Positions 1 through 8,150 of a DNA stretch of 64,000 bases are shown one piece after another (position 1 is the stretch's first letter; every line of letters begins with the position of its first letter). The stretch spans positions 557,856 through 621,855 of the forward strand of contig JAMPGA010000001.1 of NCBI GenBank assembly GCA_023664185.1, given 5' to 3'. A program made the translations under genes and the position numbers. The notes beneath the pieces are model-generated. The model was not told the DNA's origin, did not search any database, and saw nothing but the letters and a program-made list of their open reading frames with translations. This DNA is from Muribaculaceae bacterium. GTDB lineage: Bacteria > Bacteroidota > Bacteroidia > Bacteroidales > Muribaculaceae.

Positions 1-62
1 TTATTTGATTGAGTGCTCTTTTTTATTCACATTTGTTGTTAAACAATCTCTTAATTAAGGAA

Positions 63-269
63 TCACATCTTCGACACCCTGTTAACCGAATAGATTGTAC
101 CTGCGGTCAGTATAATGGCCACCAACCATATAACGAATCCGGGAAGATAGGTAAAGAACATGCTAAGCTCCACATAGCACATCAGAAACATGACACACAG
201 CCTTACAAAGGCCAGCATTTTCGACACCTCGCCATAGGCTGTCCCAACAATAGGACAAGCGAAATCCAA
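63..269 (-). CDS. small two-helix membrane protein, possibly frameshifted at its N-terminus
   Basis: This is a small hydrophobic protein of unknown function. The frame has a TTG start right after a TGA stop, and holds two likely membrane helices, one centred on LCVMFLMCYVEL and one on GFVIWLVAIILTAG. An overlapping frame opened by an ATG at 286 starts MKKTFDWISLVLLL, which looks like the genuine hydrophobic beginning of the same protein. A one-base indel near 245-250 would join the two. Alternatively translation could begin at the internal ATG at residue 18. It lies about 70 bases downstream of the nadK-ygjP genes on the same strand. I do not recognise a family, and the gene call itself is uncertain. 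Confidence 0.35.
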   Translation of the reverse strand: MDFACPIVGTAYGEVSKMLAFVRLCVMFLMCYVELSMFFTYLPGFVIWLVAIILTAGTIYSVNRVSKM

Positions 270-340
270 TCAAAGGTTTTCTTCATATTACTTCATTAAA
301 GAATCATTATATTAATTCGCATATTTTCAACTAATTATGT

Positions 341-1048
341 CTATCGTAGCACGGGCCATTTGTAGTTTTTAAGGGCGGCGATGAGCTGGCGCTCGGTGCC
401 TCCGAGATATTGGTTGCACAGGCGGTGGAAGCGCTCAGAATGGTTCATTTCTGTGAGATGAGCCAGCTCGTGGCAGTAGACGTAGCGCCGCAATTCATAG
501 GGCAGGAACATGCAGGCACCCGAGATGGCTATATCTCCCTGAGGGCTGCAATGGCCCAGCACTTTGTGGCCTCGGGATATGCTGATTGAGTTTGGGTTAA
601 GCCCCAGCCTGGTGGCCTCGGCACGGACTTCGGGGATGATGGTGGCGGGTGCGGCATGGCGAGCCACCTTCATGAGCACTCGTGATATCATGCCGTCGGC
701 CTCCGGGCTGTTCATATCTATGTCCATCGACACACTGATCACATATGAGGAAGCATCCACCACATTGGCCGTAATGTGGCCGGCTTTCATCGACATCGAT
801 TGTTCGAAATGTATGGTGGGGCCACCATCCAGCTTCAAGGGTCGTCCTATCTCAAACAGTCCCGTTTTGCGGTGGGCTACAAGGAATGACCGGGCATCCT
901 CGAGATACTTCAAAGCATTTTCGGCAGGGCACTGCAGAGGCACTATTATCGACACGCGTCCTTTGTCCCAGCGGGCGGTGAGGCGGCTGGTGCGCCGCCA
1001 TGTTATGCGCACTTCGCCCAGCTGAGGGTCTATGATGGTTCTGTACAT
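341..1048 (-). CDS. YgjP-like (DUF45/SprT-type) zinc metallopeptidase
   Basis: Predicted zinc-dependent hydrolase of the YgjP/DUF45 family, 235 residues, cytoplasmic since no signal peptide is visible. The metal-binding motif HELAH is at residues 193-197, with a third histidine at 203 in NHSERFH, the arrangement known for this family. The upstream stretch around residues 158-176 fits the family's conserved strand, although its usual WGSCS core reads LGHCSP. The ATG shares one base with the stop codon of the NAD kinase gene (TGATG), so the two are probably translationally coupled. The physiological substrate of the family is not established. Confidence 0.85.
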   Translation of the reverse strand: MYRTIIDPQLGEVRITWRRTSRLTARWDKGRVSIIVPLQCPAENALKYLEDARSFLVAHRKTGLFEIGRPLKLDGGPTIHFEQSMSMKAGHITANVVDASSYVISVSMDIDMNSPEADGMISRVLMKVARHAAPATIIPEVRAEATRLGLNPNSISISRGHKVLGHCSPQGDIAISGACMFLPYELRRYVYCHELAHLTEMNHSERFHRLCNQYLGGTERQLIAALKNYKWPVLR

Positions 1049-1935
1049 CAGCGTTTGGATATGCCCCAGAGCAGTTTGGAACTAAGTGTGTCAACAAACG
1101 TGTGGCCTGTGCGGTGAATCACATTGACCACAAAGGGTGCACGGCGCACCTTGATGCTCACACATGTGGGCAGAACCACCAGGCGTCCGTCGAGATTGAC
1201 CCTGTAGGTGTCGGCACGGCTGTCTACGCTGGCTTCTATCACATGGCTGTCGCTCACCACCAGCGGGCGCATGGTCAGGGCGTGGGGCGCCACCGGGGCG
1301 AGCACCCAGCAGGGGGCGGTGGGCTGCACTATGGGCCCTCCCACCGACAGATTATAAGCCGTGGAGCCCGTGGGGGTAGATATGATGAGGCCATCTCCCT
1401 GATAGGATGCTATCTCGATATCGTCGAGCAGGGTGTGGACAGTGATCATCGATGCCGAGTCGTGGCGCAGTATGGCCACCTCGTTAAGGGCGTAGGAGGG
1501 GCCGTAGAGCGAGTGTTTCACCTTGCAGTCCTCGCGGGCTCTCACCTCGAGCAGCGAGCGGGGCTCGGTGAAGTAGGCGCCGCTGATGAGATTTTCAACG
1601 ATTACGGGAGCCTCGTGGAGCGACTCTTCGGCCAGGAATCCCAGATGGCCGGTGTTGAAGCCTATGATGGGTGTCTCCTTCGGGCCCACCCATCCGGCGG
1701 TGCGCAGAAAGGTGCCGTCGCCGCCGATGCTTATGGCAAAGTCGGCGTCAAAGTCGCTGCCGTCAAAGACATCATCGACATCAAGAGGCGATCCCAGCTC
1801 GTGCGACATGGCATCGAAAAACGGTTGCTGGGCGGCCGTGAACACATCATGGTCGGCCATACACTTTATGAGGCTGACAATGCCCGGGATATCCTCGGGG
1901 CTCTGACGTCGTTTTCCAAAGATTGCTACTTTCAT
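1048..1935 (-). CDS. nadK: NAD kinase
   Basis: ATP-dependent NAD kinase that phosphorylates NAD to NADP in the cytoplasm, 295 residues, a normal bacterial length. The diagnostic GGDGTFLR motif is at residues 71-78, followed by GFNTGHLGFL at 92-101, NEVAI at about 151-155 and the substrate-binding TPTGSTAYNLS stretch beginning near 187. It is followed by the YgjP-like gene with overlapping stop and start, and preceded eight bases away by the ACT-domain gene, so the three form one minus-strand operon. The location divergent from pdxJ links two cofactor-biosynthesis genes. Confidence 0.96.
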   Translation of the reverse strand: MKVAIFGKRRQSPEDIPGIVSLIKCMADHDVFTAAQQPFFDAMSHELGSPLDVDDVFDGSDFDADFAISIGGDGTFLRTAGWVGPKETPIIGFNTGHLGFLAEESLHEAPVIVENLISGAYFTEPRSLLEVRAREDCKVKHSLYGPSYALNEVAILRHDSASMITVHTLLDDIEIASYQGDGLIISTPTGSTAYNLSVGGPIVQPTAPCWVLAPVAPHALTMRPLVVSDSHVIEASVDSRADTYRVNLDGRLVVLPTCVSIKVRRAPFVVNVIHRTGHTFVDTLSSKLLWGISKR

Positions 1936-1943
1936 ACAGATGT

Positions 1944-2330
1944 TTACAACTCCAGATAATGCAATAGTTCGGCCACACGCGAGGCCATGAGATCATCGTC
2001 GGCAGCGCTTTGGCCGCTCATGTCGATCACCTCATAGCCATATCGCTCAAGCGAGCGGGCCACGGCCGCCGGGGAGCGGTGGTTGACACGGAGCTCCACC
2101 ACCACGCGGTTGTCGAGTCTGGCGCCGTCGGCAGTGACATTCAGATTGACGAGATGAGCGTTGCAGTCCTCGACGGCCCGTGACAGGCGCGAGGCGCTAT
2201 AGTCGGACGGCAAGCACGACACCAGCAGCCTTGACGACTCCTCCATCAGGGGGAAGAGTCGCTGCATGTCGGGCTCGGGTGAGAGTCGCAGCAGAGATTC
2301 GTCAGTCGGTATGTTGTCTTTTAACGGCAA
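1944..2330 (-). CDS. stand-alone ACT-like domain protein (lacks the CBS pair)
   Basis: Small protein whose core, from about residue 33 to 99, has the pattern of an ACT-type ligand-binding domain (LVSCLPSDYSASRLSRAVE, then LNVTADGARLDNRVVVELRV). From knowledge of Bacteroides genomes, the gene before nadK there encodes two CBS domains followed by such an ACT domain. Here only the last part is present. The frame opens at a TTG just after a TGA. The first ATG is residue 22 (base 2267), which would give 107 residues starting right at the ACT domain. It probably senses a small ligand, but no ligand can be named. The N-terminal loss is inferred from comparison with remembered homologues. Confidence 0.65.
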   Translation of the reverse strand: MPLKDNIPTDESLLRLSPEPDMQRLFPLMEESSRLLVSCLPSDYSASRLSRAVEDCNAHLVNLNVTADGARLDNRVVVELRVNHRSPAAVARSLERYGYEVIDMSGQSAADDDLMASRVAELLHYLEL

Positions 2331-2358
2331 TTTTTTTCAGTTTTTAGGATTTTCTGAG

Positions 2359-2366
2359 TAAATTTG
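2359..2366 (+). promoter_or_regulatory. probable -7 element of the pdxJ operon
   Basis: TAAATTTG matches the Bacteroidetes -7 consensus TAnnTTTG, and lies in the 140-base divergent gap 105 bases before the pdxJ start. There is no convincing TTG at the -33 position, so this is a single-element match. The implied leader is roughly 100 bases. Confidence 0.45.
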
Positions 2367-2470
2367 CACTCTGTTTGCCCCCGGAGGGAAGAGTGAGGCT
2401 CAGGTTTTACAAAATTACAAATAATCTGTCACATTTCCATCGGTGGTACCGAGAAAAACATTAAGGATAC

Positions 2471-3184
2471 ATGACAAATCTCAGTGTAAACATCAACAAA
2501 ATAGCCACACTCCGCAATGCGCGTGGCGAGAATGTACCTGATCTTCTGAGCGTGGCCGAGGACTGCGAACGTTTTGGTGCCCAGGGCATCACAGTGCATC
2601 CGCGCCCCGACGAGCGCCACGTGAAACGCGAGGACGTCTACCGTCTGCGCCCGCTGGTGAGGACCGAATTCAACATCGAGGGATATCCGTCGGCCGACTT
2701 CATGGAGCTGGTGCTTCAGGTGCGCCCCGAGCAGGTGACCCTCGTGCCCGATGCTCCCGATGCCCTGACCTCCGACGCCGGATGGGATGTGGAGGCCAAC
2801 ATGGAGTTTCTCACCGGCATAGTTGAGCGCCTGCGCGAGGCCGGCATCCGCTCATCGATCTTTGTGGGCACCGATCCTCAAAACATACGCCAGGCTGCCA
2901 AGACCGGCGCCGACCGCGTGGAGCTCTACACCAAGCCCTATGCCGATCTCTACCCCACCGATCCCGAAAAGGCTGTGGCTCCCTTCATAGAGGCCGCAGA
3001 GACCGCTCTGCGCTGCGGCCTGGGTGTTAATGCCGGCCACGACCTCAACCTCGAGAATCTGGAGTGGTTTCACCGCCACATACCCCGCCTCAGCGAGGTG
3101 TCGATAGGGCATGCACTGGTGTGCGACGCCCTCTATCTGGGCCTCGAGCAAACCATACGCCGCTACCGCGATTGTCTAAAATAA
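2471..3184 (+). CDS. pdxJ: pyridoxine 5'-phosphate synthase
   Basis: Condenses 1-deoxy-D-xylulose 5-phosphate with 3-amino-2-oxopropyl phosphate to give pyridoxine 5'-phosphate, the last ring-forming step of the DXP-dependent vitamin B6 pathway. The 237-residue protein begins [19 protein letters not shown], has the conserved HPRPDERH motif at residues 43-50, and ends with the phosphate-binding [11 protein letters not shown] and SIGHAL stretches of the TIM barrel. It is the first gene of a long plus-strand run continuing into exbB, exbD and tonB, an association often seen in Bacteroidetes. A PLP-binding protein (yggS) lies further down the same run. Confidence 0.96.
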   Translation: MTNLSVNINKIATLRNARGENVPDLLSVAEDCERFGAQGITVHPRPDERHVKREDVYRLRPLVRTEFNIEGYPSADFMELVLQVRPEQVTLVPDAPDALTSDAGWDVEANMEFLTGIVERLREAGIRSSIFVGTDPQNIRQAAKTGADRVELYTKPYADLYPTDPEKAVAPFIEAAETALRCGLGVNAGHDLNLENLEWFHRHIPRLSEVSIGHALVCDALYLGLEQTIRRYRDCLK

Positions 3185-3206
3185 ATTCCTCTCATCACTC
3201 ACACAA

Positions 3207-3890
3207 ATGATACAGACCGACACCATCACCACCGCCATCGTCGACGCCGTCGAAACCGCTGCCCCCTCGACCCATATGTCCGTATGGGATCTGGCACTGC
3301 AGGGTGGCTGGATCATGATTCCGCTGCTACTGCTTTCGCTGATAAGCATATATATATTCGTAGAGCGCTCCATAGTGATAGGTCGCGCCCGCCGCGACGA
3401 CGACACCTTCATGAAGCGCATCAGCGACTATATCCACGAGGGGGAGATTGAAAGTGCCCGCCGCCTCTGCGCCAGCACCGACACCCCCTACTCGCGCCTC
3501 ATCTCCAAAGGCATATCGCGCATAGGGCGCCCCATGCAGGATGTGCTCGTAACAATCGAAAACACCGGCAACATCGAAGTGGCCAAACTGGAGAAAGGAC
3601 TTCCCTGGCTGGCCACCACCGCCGCCGGAGCCCCAATGATAGGCTTCCTGGGCACCGTGGTGGGCATGGTGCAGGCTTTCTACAATCTGGCTGCCGCAGG
3701 CACCGCCGCCAACATCTCAGTGCTGGCCGACGGCATCTATGCCGCCCTGGTCACCACAGTGGCCGGTCTGATTGTCGGCATCATAGCCCTGTTTGCCTAC
3801 AACTATCTTGTGGCTCGCGTCAACAAGGTGATGAATATGCTCGAGGCCAAGACTATGGAGTTCATGGATCTGCTCAACGAGCCTGCCTAA
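3207..3890 (+). CDS. exbB: MotA/TolQ/ExbB proton channel protein
   Basis: Inner-membrane subunit of the ExbB-ExbD-TonB energy-transduction complex, which uses the proton gradient to drive outer-membrane transport. The 227 residues contain three membrane helices: one at about 30-55 (MIPLLLLSLISIYIFVE), one at about 130-160 (GAPMIGFLGTVVGMVQAFY), and one at about 175-205 (AALVTTVAGLIVGIIALFAY). The cytoplasmic loop between helices 1 and 2 is of normal length. It is followed after 19 bases by exbD and then a TonB-like gene. It could be called TolQ from sequence alone. The neighbouring TonB-like protein favours ExbB. Confidence 0.93.
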   Translation: MIQTDTITTAIVDAVETAAPSTHMSVWDLALQGGWIMIPLLLLSLISIYIFVERSIVIGRARRDDDTFMKRISDYIHEGEIESARRLCASTDTPYSRLISKGISRIGRPMQDVLVTIENTGNIEVAKLEKGLPWLATTAAGAPMIGFLGTVVGMVQAFYNLAAAGTAANISVLADGIYAALVTTVAGLIVGIIALFAYNYLVARVNKVMNMLEAKTMEFMDLLNEPA

Positions 3891-3909
3891 CCCACCTGAA
3901 GCCGAAGCC

Positions 3910-4350
3910 ATGTCACTGAAACGCACCAACAACATGATGGCGGCATTCTCGATGGCGTCGATGACCGACGTTATCTTCCTGCTGCTCATCTTCTTCATGG
4001 TCACCTCCACGGTGGTGTTTCCCACCGCTCTTGAGGTGAATCTGCCCGAAAGCTCACGCCAGACGGCCCTGAAGCCCACCACACGCATCTATATCGATGC
4101 CGAAAACCGCATCTACCTCTCCTTCAGTGGTGAAGAGCCCGTGGAGATGGCGCTCGACGAAATGGGTGGAAAGCTGCAGGAGGCCTTTGCAGCAGACCCC
4201 TCGCGCGACGAGGGTTATATAGCCGTCTATGCCGACGAGGCCGTGACCTACGGGATGCTTGTCAACGTTCTCGATGCCGGTGCCCGCCAAAATCTGAAAA
4301 TGGTGCTCGCCACTAAGCCCGCCCCGGCCTCGGCACGCATAAACGAATAA
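3910..4350 (+). CDS. exbD: ExbD/TolR biopolymer transport protein
   Basis: Partner of ExbB in the proton-driven motor, 146 residues. It has a short cytoplasmic N-terminus, a single membrane helix at about 18-38 (DVIFLLLIFFMVTSTVVF) and a periplasmic domain. The conserved membrane aspartate that carries protons is Asp20 in MASMTDVIF. The periplasmic part ends without a further hydrophobic segment. The gene sits between exbB and the tonB-like gene, with three bases separating it from the latter. Confidence 0.93.
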   Translation: MSLKRTNNMMAAFSMASMTDVIFLLLIFFMVTSTVVFPTALEVNLPESSRQTALKPTTRIYIDAENRIYLSFSGEEPVEMALDEMGGKLQEAFAADPSRDEGYIAVYADEAVTYGMLVNVLDAGARQNLKMVLATKPAPASARINE

Positions 4351-4353
4351 TCA

Positions 4354-5160
4354 ATGTCAGCACGCCGACAAAACATAGCAGCCCTAATTGTGACGCTCCT
4401 CTTCCACGGAGCGGTGCTGGTCGTGCTTATGGCTCTGTATCTGCGCTACACACCGGCCGACACCACTGAGCGCCAATGGCCTCCGGTCGACTCGGCCGAA
4501 GTGCTCTTTGGCGGTGAATACGTGATGACGGGAGATATCGCTGAGTCCGAGGCCGTCGCTGAGCCCGCACTCGGCGAGCCCGAAGAGGCTGCCTCTCCCG
4601 AGGAGGATATCCCCTCGCAGGCCGAGCCGACACCGCAGCCCCAGCCTAAGCCCACTCCGGCGCCACCGGCTCCCGTGGCCAAGACACCATCGCCCGCCAA
4701 GGCTGACAATCAGGACAAGGCCGCAGCAGAGAAATCCGCAGCAGAGAAGGCAGCGGCCGAGAAGGCCCGTCGCGAGCAAGAGACACGCAACTCCATAGCC
4801 TCGCGCGTCAACTTCGGCAAGACCGGAAGCGGCGGCTCAGGGAGCGGCAAAGCGGGTCAGGCCAACGGCAACTCGGACACCGGCAAAGCCTCAGGAACCC
4901 CGGGCTACAACCTGGGCGGACGCACCATAGCCTCCTGGGAGACACCCTCATCGGCTCCGAAAGGCACCATCACCGTCTCCGTCACCGTTGACCGCCAGGG
5001 CAAAGTCACAGCCGCCACATACCAGTCGGGCACAGGGGCGGCCGCCGCAAACATAGCTGCAAGAAAAAGTTGCGTGAATGCGGCTCTAAAATCGCGCTTC
5101 TCTGTCGACCTCAACGCCCCGGCCGCACAGAAAGGCACTATTACTTATCATTTCAAATAA
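4354..5160 (+). CDS. TonB/TolA-like energy-transducing envelope protein
   Basis: Probable TonB-type protein linking the ExbBD motor to outer-membrane receptors, 268 residues. It has an N-terminal membrane anchor (about 7-28), a proline-rich stretch near residues 90-112 and a charged Ala/Lys/Glu segment (AAEKSAAEKAAAEKARR) at about 125-145 like the TolA helix. A glycine/serine linker follows, then a C-terminal domain from about 200 with the TonB-family pattern GTITVSVTVDRQGKV. The mixed TonB and TolA features are common in Bacteroidetes proteins of this position. Its placement directly after exbB-exbD supports the role. It may serve the SusC-type receptor elsewhere in this window, but many TonB paralogues usually exist. 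Confidence 0.85.
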   Translation: MSARRQNIAALIVTLLFHGAVLVVLMALYLRYTPADTTERQWPPVDSAEVLFGGEYVMTGDIAESEAVAEPALGEPEEAASPEEDIPSQAEPTPQPQPKPTPAPPAPVAKTPSPAKADNQDKAAAEKSAAEKAAAEKARREQETRNSIASRVNFGKTGSGGSGSGKAGQANGNSDTGKASGTPGYNLGGRTIASWETPSSAPKGTITVSVTVDRQGKVTAATYQSGTGAAAANIAARKSCVNAALKSRFSVDLNAPAAQKGTITYHFK

Positions 5161-5172
5161 ATCTTCTGAATT

Positions 5173-5619
5173 ATGGCAATGTGGTTTGAAACCAAAGTAC
5201 GCTACGATAAGACCATGGAAAACGGCGCAGTGAAACGTGTCACCGAGTCGTTTATGGTCGATGCACTCTCCTTCACCGAGGCCGAGGCCCGTATCTCCGA
5301 AGAAGTGGCCCACTTCACCTCCGAGTTTTCTGTATCGGCCGTGAAGATCACAAAGATCGCTGAAATCTTCCAGCAGTACACCGGCGACAAATGGTATCTC
5401 GTAAAAGCTGCCTTCATCACCCTCGACGAAAAGACCGCCGTAGAGAAGAAGAGCATCTCGCAGTATCTTGTCTCGGCCGACTCATTCAAGGAAGCCTTCG
5501 AACACTTTATGGAGGGCATGAAAGGCACTCTGGCCGACTTTGAGATAAACACCATTCAGGAAACCGCCATCATGGACGTCTATGAGGCCAACCTGAGCGG
5601 AAAGAAAGAAGGCGAATAA
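5173..5619 (+). CDS. DUF4494 family protein
   Basis: Bacteroidetes-specific protein of unknown function, recognised by its N-terminal pattern MWFETKVRYDKTMENG and the following FMVDALSFTEAEARI segment. It is 148 residues long, has no signal peptide or membrane segment, and is probably cytoplasmic. It lies 12 bases after the TonB-like gene and 16 before yggS, inside the pdxJ run, so it is co-transcribed with them. No function should be assigned from the sequence alone. Confidence 0.85.
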   Translation: MAMWFETKVRYDKTMENGAVKRVTESFMVDALSFTEAEARISEEVAHFTSEFSVSAVKITKIAEIFQQYTGDKWYLVKAAFITLDEKTAVEKKSISQYLVSADSFKEAFEHFMEGMKGTLADFEINTIQETAIMDVYEANLSGKKEGE

Positions 5620-5635
5620 TCTGAACAATCTCTCC

Positions 5636-6304
5636 ATGTCTATATCAGACAATCTCACAGGGCTGCGAGCCTCACTCCCCGCGGGAGTGGAGCTGGTGGC
5701 CGTGTCGAAATTCCATCCCCTCAAGGCTCTGCGCCAGGCCTACGACGCCGGGCAGCGCATATTCGGCGAAAGCCGGGCGCTGGAGATGACGGCCAAGGCC
5801 GCCGAGATGCCCGACGATGTGGAGTGGCACTTCATAGGCCATCTGCAGACCAACAAGGTGCGCCCTGTGGTGGCCACGGCCTCGCTGATACACAGCATCG
5901 ACTCCCCACACCTGCTCGAGGCTGTGGAGAAGGAATGTGTCAGAACCGGGCGCCGTGTGAGAGTGCTGATGCAGCTCCATGTGGCTCTCGAGGAGACCAA
6001 ATTCGGCTTTACGCCCGATGAGCTCATGGCTTATCTGACACCCGAGCTGGTGGGCTCGCTGAAAGGGGTCACCATAGCCGGAGTGATGGGCATGGCCTCG
6101 AATGTCGACGATGATGAGCGCATCCGTCGCGACTTCTCGGCCATACGATCCTCCTTCGACCGGCTCCAGAGAGAGGTATTTGCCTTCAGCCCCGAGTTTA
6201 GAATAGTGAGCATGGGCATGAGCCACGACTGGCCCATAGCCGTGGCCGAAGGAGCCAACATGGTGAGAATAGGTACCACTATATTCGGAGAAAGAGAATA
6301 CTGA
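5636..6304 (+). CDS. yggS: YggS-family PLP-binding protein (PLP homeostasis protein)
   Basis: Member of the YggS/PROSC (PLPHP) family, which binds pyridoxal 5'-phosphate and keeps free vitamin B6 vitamers in balance without a known catalytic activity. The 222-residue protein has the family's PLP-lysine at Lys25 in VAVSKFHP, the IFGESR motif near residue 42, the HFIGHLQTNK motif near 64, and a C-terminal SMGMSHDWPIAV phosphate-binding segment. It shares a B6 theme with pdxJ at the head of the same run. Its last base overlaps the first base of the next gene (neuC-like). Confidence 0.94.
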   Translation: MSISDNLTGLRASLPAGVELVAVSKFHPLKALRQAYDAGQRIFGESRALEMTAKAAEMPDDVEWHFIGHLQTNKVRPVVATASLIHSIDSPHLLEAVEKECVRTGRRVRVLMQLHVALEETKFGFTPDELMAYLTPELVGSLKGVTIAGVMGMASNVDDDERIRRDFSAIRSSFDRLQREVFAFSPEFRIVSMGMSHDWPIAVAEGANMVRIGTTIFGEREY

Positions 6305-7455
6305 TGATCCGCAAGATTGCCATAGCCACAGGCACTCGCGCCGACTGGGGTCTGCTCAGTCCGGTGGCTCGCGCTCTGGACGCCCGTCCTGACTGCGAGG
6401 TTGAGATTCTGGCCACCAACATGCACCTGCTGCCGCGCTACGGCAATACCTTCAACGAGATCCTGGCCGACGGCTTCAGCCGAGTGGAGCGAGTGGAGAT
6501 GCCCCTCGACACCGACACCACTCTGGCCACGGTGACTGCCATGGCCGGGTGCATGCAGGGCATGGCCGCCGCCCTTGAGCGCCTGCGCCCCCACTGCCTG
6601 GTGATTCTGGGCGACCGCTTCGAGATGCTGGCCACAGCCACCGCAGCACTCATGTCGGGGGTGCCCATTGTCCACATTGCCGGAGGCGAGATATCGGAAG
6701 GTGCCGTCGACGACTCCATCCGCCATGCCATCACCAAGATGGCCACACTCCACCTCACAGCCACCGAGACCTATCGCCGCAGAGTGATAGCCATGGGCGA
6801 GGAGCCCGACAGAGTAATAAATACCGGCGCCATCGGCGTCTGGAACATGCTCCACTCACCCCGCCCCAGCCGCGGGGAGCTTGAGCACTCCATAAACTTC
6901 CTGCTTCCCGAGGGCTCTCTGCTGGTCACCTACCATCCCGCCACCCTCGACCCCGTGGATCCCGCCGTGCGCTGCCGCGAGCTGCTCAATGCCCTCGACC
7001 GCTTCCCCGACAGACACATCCTCATAACATATCCCAACAACGACGCGCGCGGACGCATCATCATAGACCTCATCGAGGAGTATGCCTTGACGCGCCCCAA
7101 ACGCGTCAGAGTGATACCATCACTGGGGCGTCAGCGCTACATAGCGGCTCTTCAGTGTGTCAGCGCCGTCGTGGGCAACTCCTCGAGCGGCCTCGTAGAG
7201 GTTCCCTCCATGGGGATTCCCACCGTCGACATAGGCATGCGCCAGCGTGGACGTATGGCCGGCCCGTCGGTGATACACTGCGGCGACACGGCCGACGAGA
7301 TAGCCGAGGCCATAGCCCGCGCTCTCACACCCGAGATGCGCGAAGTGGCCAAGACATCGCCCAACCCCTATGCCAAGCCCGACACTCTGCAGATCATGAC
7401 CGAGGCCATCGCCACGTCGCCCCTACCCCTCGCCAAGCACTTCCACGATTCATGA
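6304..7455 (+). CDS. hydrolysing NDP-sugar 2-epimerase, NeuC/LegG type
   Basis: Predicted hydrolysing 2-epimerase of the NeuC/LegG family, which removes the nucleotide from an NDP-HexNAc or diacetamido sugar while inverting C2, giving the free hexose precursor of a nonulosonic acid. The 383 residues begin with the family motif, here GTRADWGLLSPV at 9-20 (usually GTRAEYGLL), and have the C-terminal GNSSSGLVEVPS segment that binds UDP or GDP. The next two genes encode a CMP-sugar synthetase and a CBS-fused nucleotidyltransferase. The trio matches the LegG, LegF and PtmE functions of Campylobacter legionaminate synthesis. Substrate (GlcNAc or bacillosamine type) cannot be decided from sequence. 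Confidence 0.87.
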   Translation: MIRKIAIATGTRADWGLLSPVARALDARPDCEVEILATNMHLLPRYGNTFNEILADGFSRVERVEMPLDTDTTLATVTAMAGCMQGMAAALERLRPHCLVILGDRFEMLATATAALMSGVPIVHIAGGEISEGAVDDSIRHAITKMATLHLTATETYRRRVIAMGEEPDRVINTGAIGVWNMLHSPRPSRGELEHSINFLLPEGSLLVTYHPATLDPVDPAVRCRELLNALDRFPDRHILITYPNNDARGRIIIDLIEEYALTRPKRVRVIPSLGRQRYIAALQCVSAVVGNSSSGLVEVPSMGIPTVDIGMRQRGRMAGPSVIHCGDTADEIAEAIARALTPEMREVAKTSPNPYAKPDTLQIMTEAIATSPLPLAKHFHDS

Positions 7456-8150
7456 AGCCTCTTGTAATAATCCCGGCGCGCGGAGGCAGCAAAGGTATTC
7501 CGCGCAAAAACATAAAGCCCCTGGGTGGACGTCCGCTGATATGCTATGCCATAGACGCAGCCCGCACCGTGGCTCCCGACAGCATGATAATCCTCTCGAC
7601 CGACGATGAGGAGATAGCCCGGACCGCGCGTGAGCAGTCGGCTCTCGAGGTGCCCTATATGAGGCCTGCAGAGCTGGCTACCGATACTGCCGGCTCGCGC
7701 GAGATGATGCTCGACGCTATGGACTGGGCTGACCGCAACGGCCTGAAATATGACTGCGTGTTGCTGCTGCAGCCCACATCGCCCCTGCGCACCCCTGAGG
7801 ATGTGAAGAATGTGCTCGATGCCTACACACCTGAGTGCGACATGGCTGTGAGCGTCTGTCCCGCCGCCTGCAATCCCTATTATGACTGCTTCGAGACCGA
7901 TCCCGAGGGATACCTGCACGTATCGAAAGGTGACGGCCTGATAACACGCCGCCAGAACGCCCCGCAGGCCTGGCAGATGAACGGAGCCGTCTATGCCATA
8001 AACCCCGGCTCGCTGCACCGCAGCCCGCTGGGGGCATTTGAAAAACGTATACCCGTGGCAATGCCGCGTGAGCGCAGTGTAGACCTCGACACGCCGCTCG
8101 ACTGGGTTATTGCCGAAACTCTCCTAAGCCATGGACAGCAAGAAGCTTGA
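7452..8150 (+). CDS. acylneuraminate/legionaminate cytidylyltransferase (NeuA/LegF type)
   Basis: CMP-nonulosonate synthetase, which activates a sialic-acid-like sugar with CTP. The ATG at 7452 overlaps the upstream stop as ATGA, and this start gives 232 residues, typical of the short family form. The nucleotide-binding signature IPARGGSKGIPRKN is at residues 7-20, followed by the LLLQPTSPLRT motif at about 98-108 and the C-terminal DTPLDW metal-binding end. It overlaps the next gene by 20 bases. No nonulosonate synthase (neuB/legI) is in the window, so the substrate must come from a gene elsewhere. Confidence 0.9.
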   Translation: MKPLVIIPARGGSKGIPRKNIKPLGGRPLICYAIDAARTVAPDSMIILSTDDEEIARTAREQSALEVPYMRPAELATDTAGSREMMLDAMDWADRNGLKYDCVLLLQPTSPLRTPEDVKNVLDAYTPECDMAVSVCPAACNPYYDCFETDPEGYLHVSKGDGLITRRQNAPQAWQMNGAVYAINPGSLHRSPLGAFEKRIPVAMPRERSVDLDTPLDWVIAETLLSHGQQEA

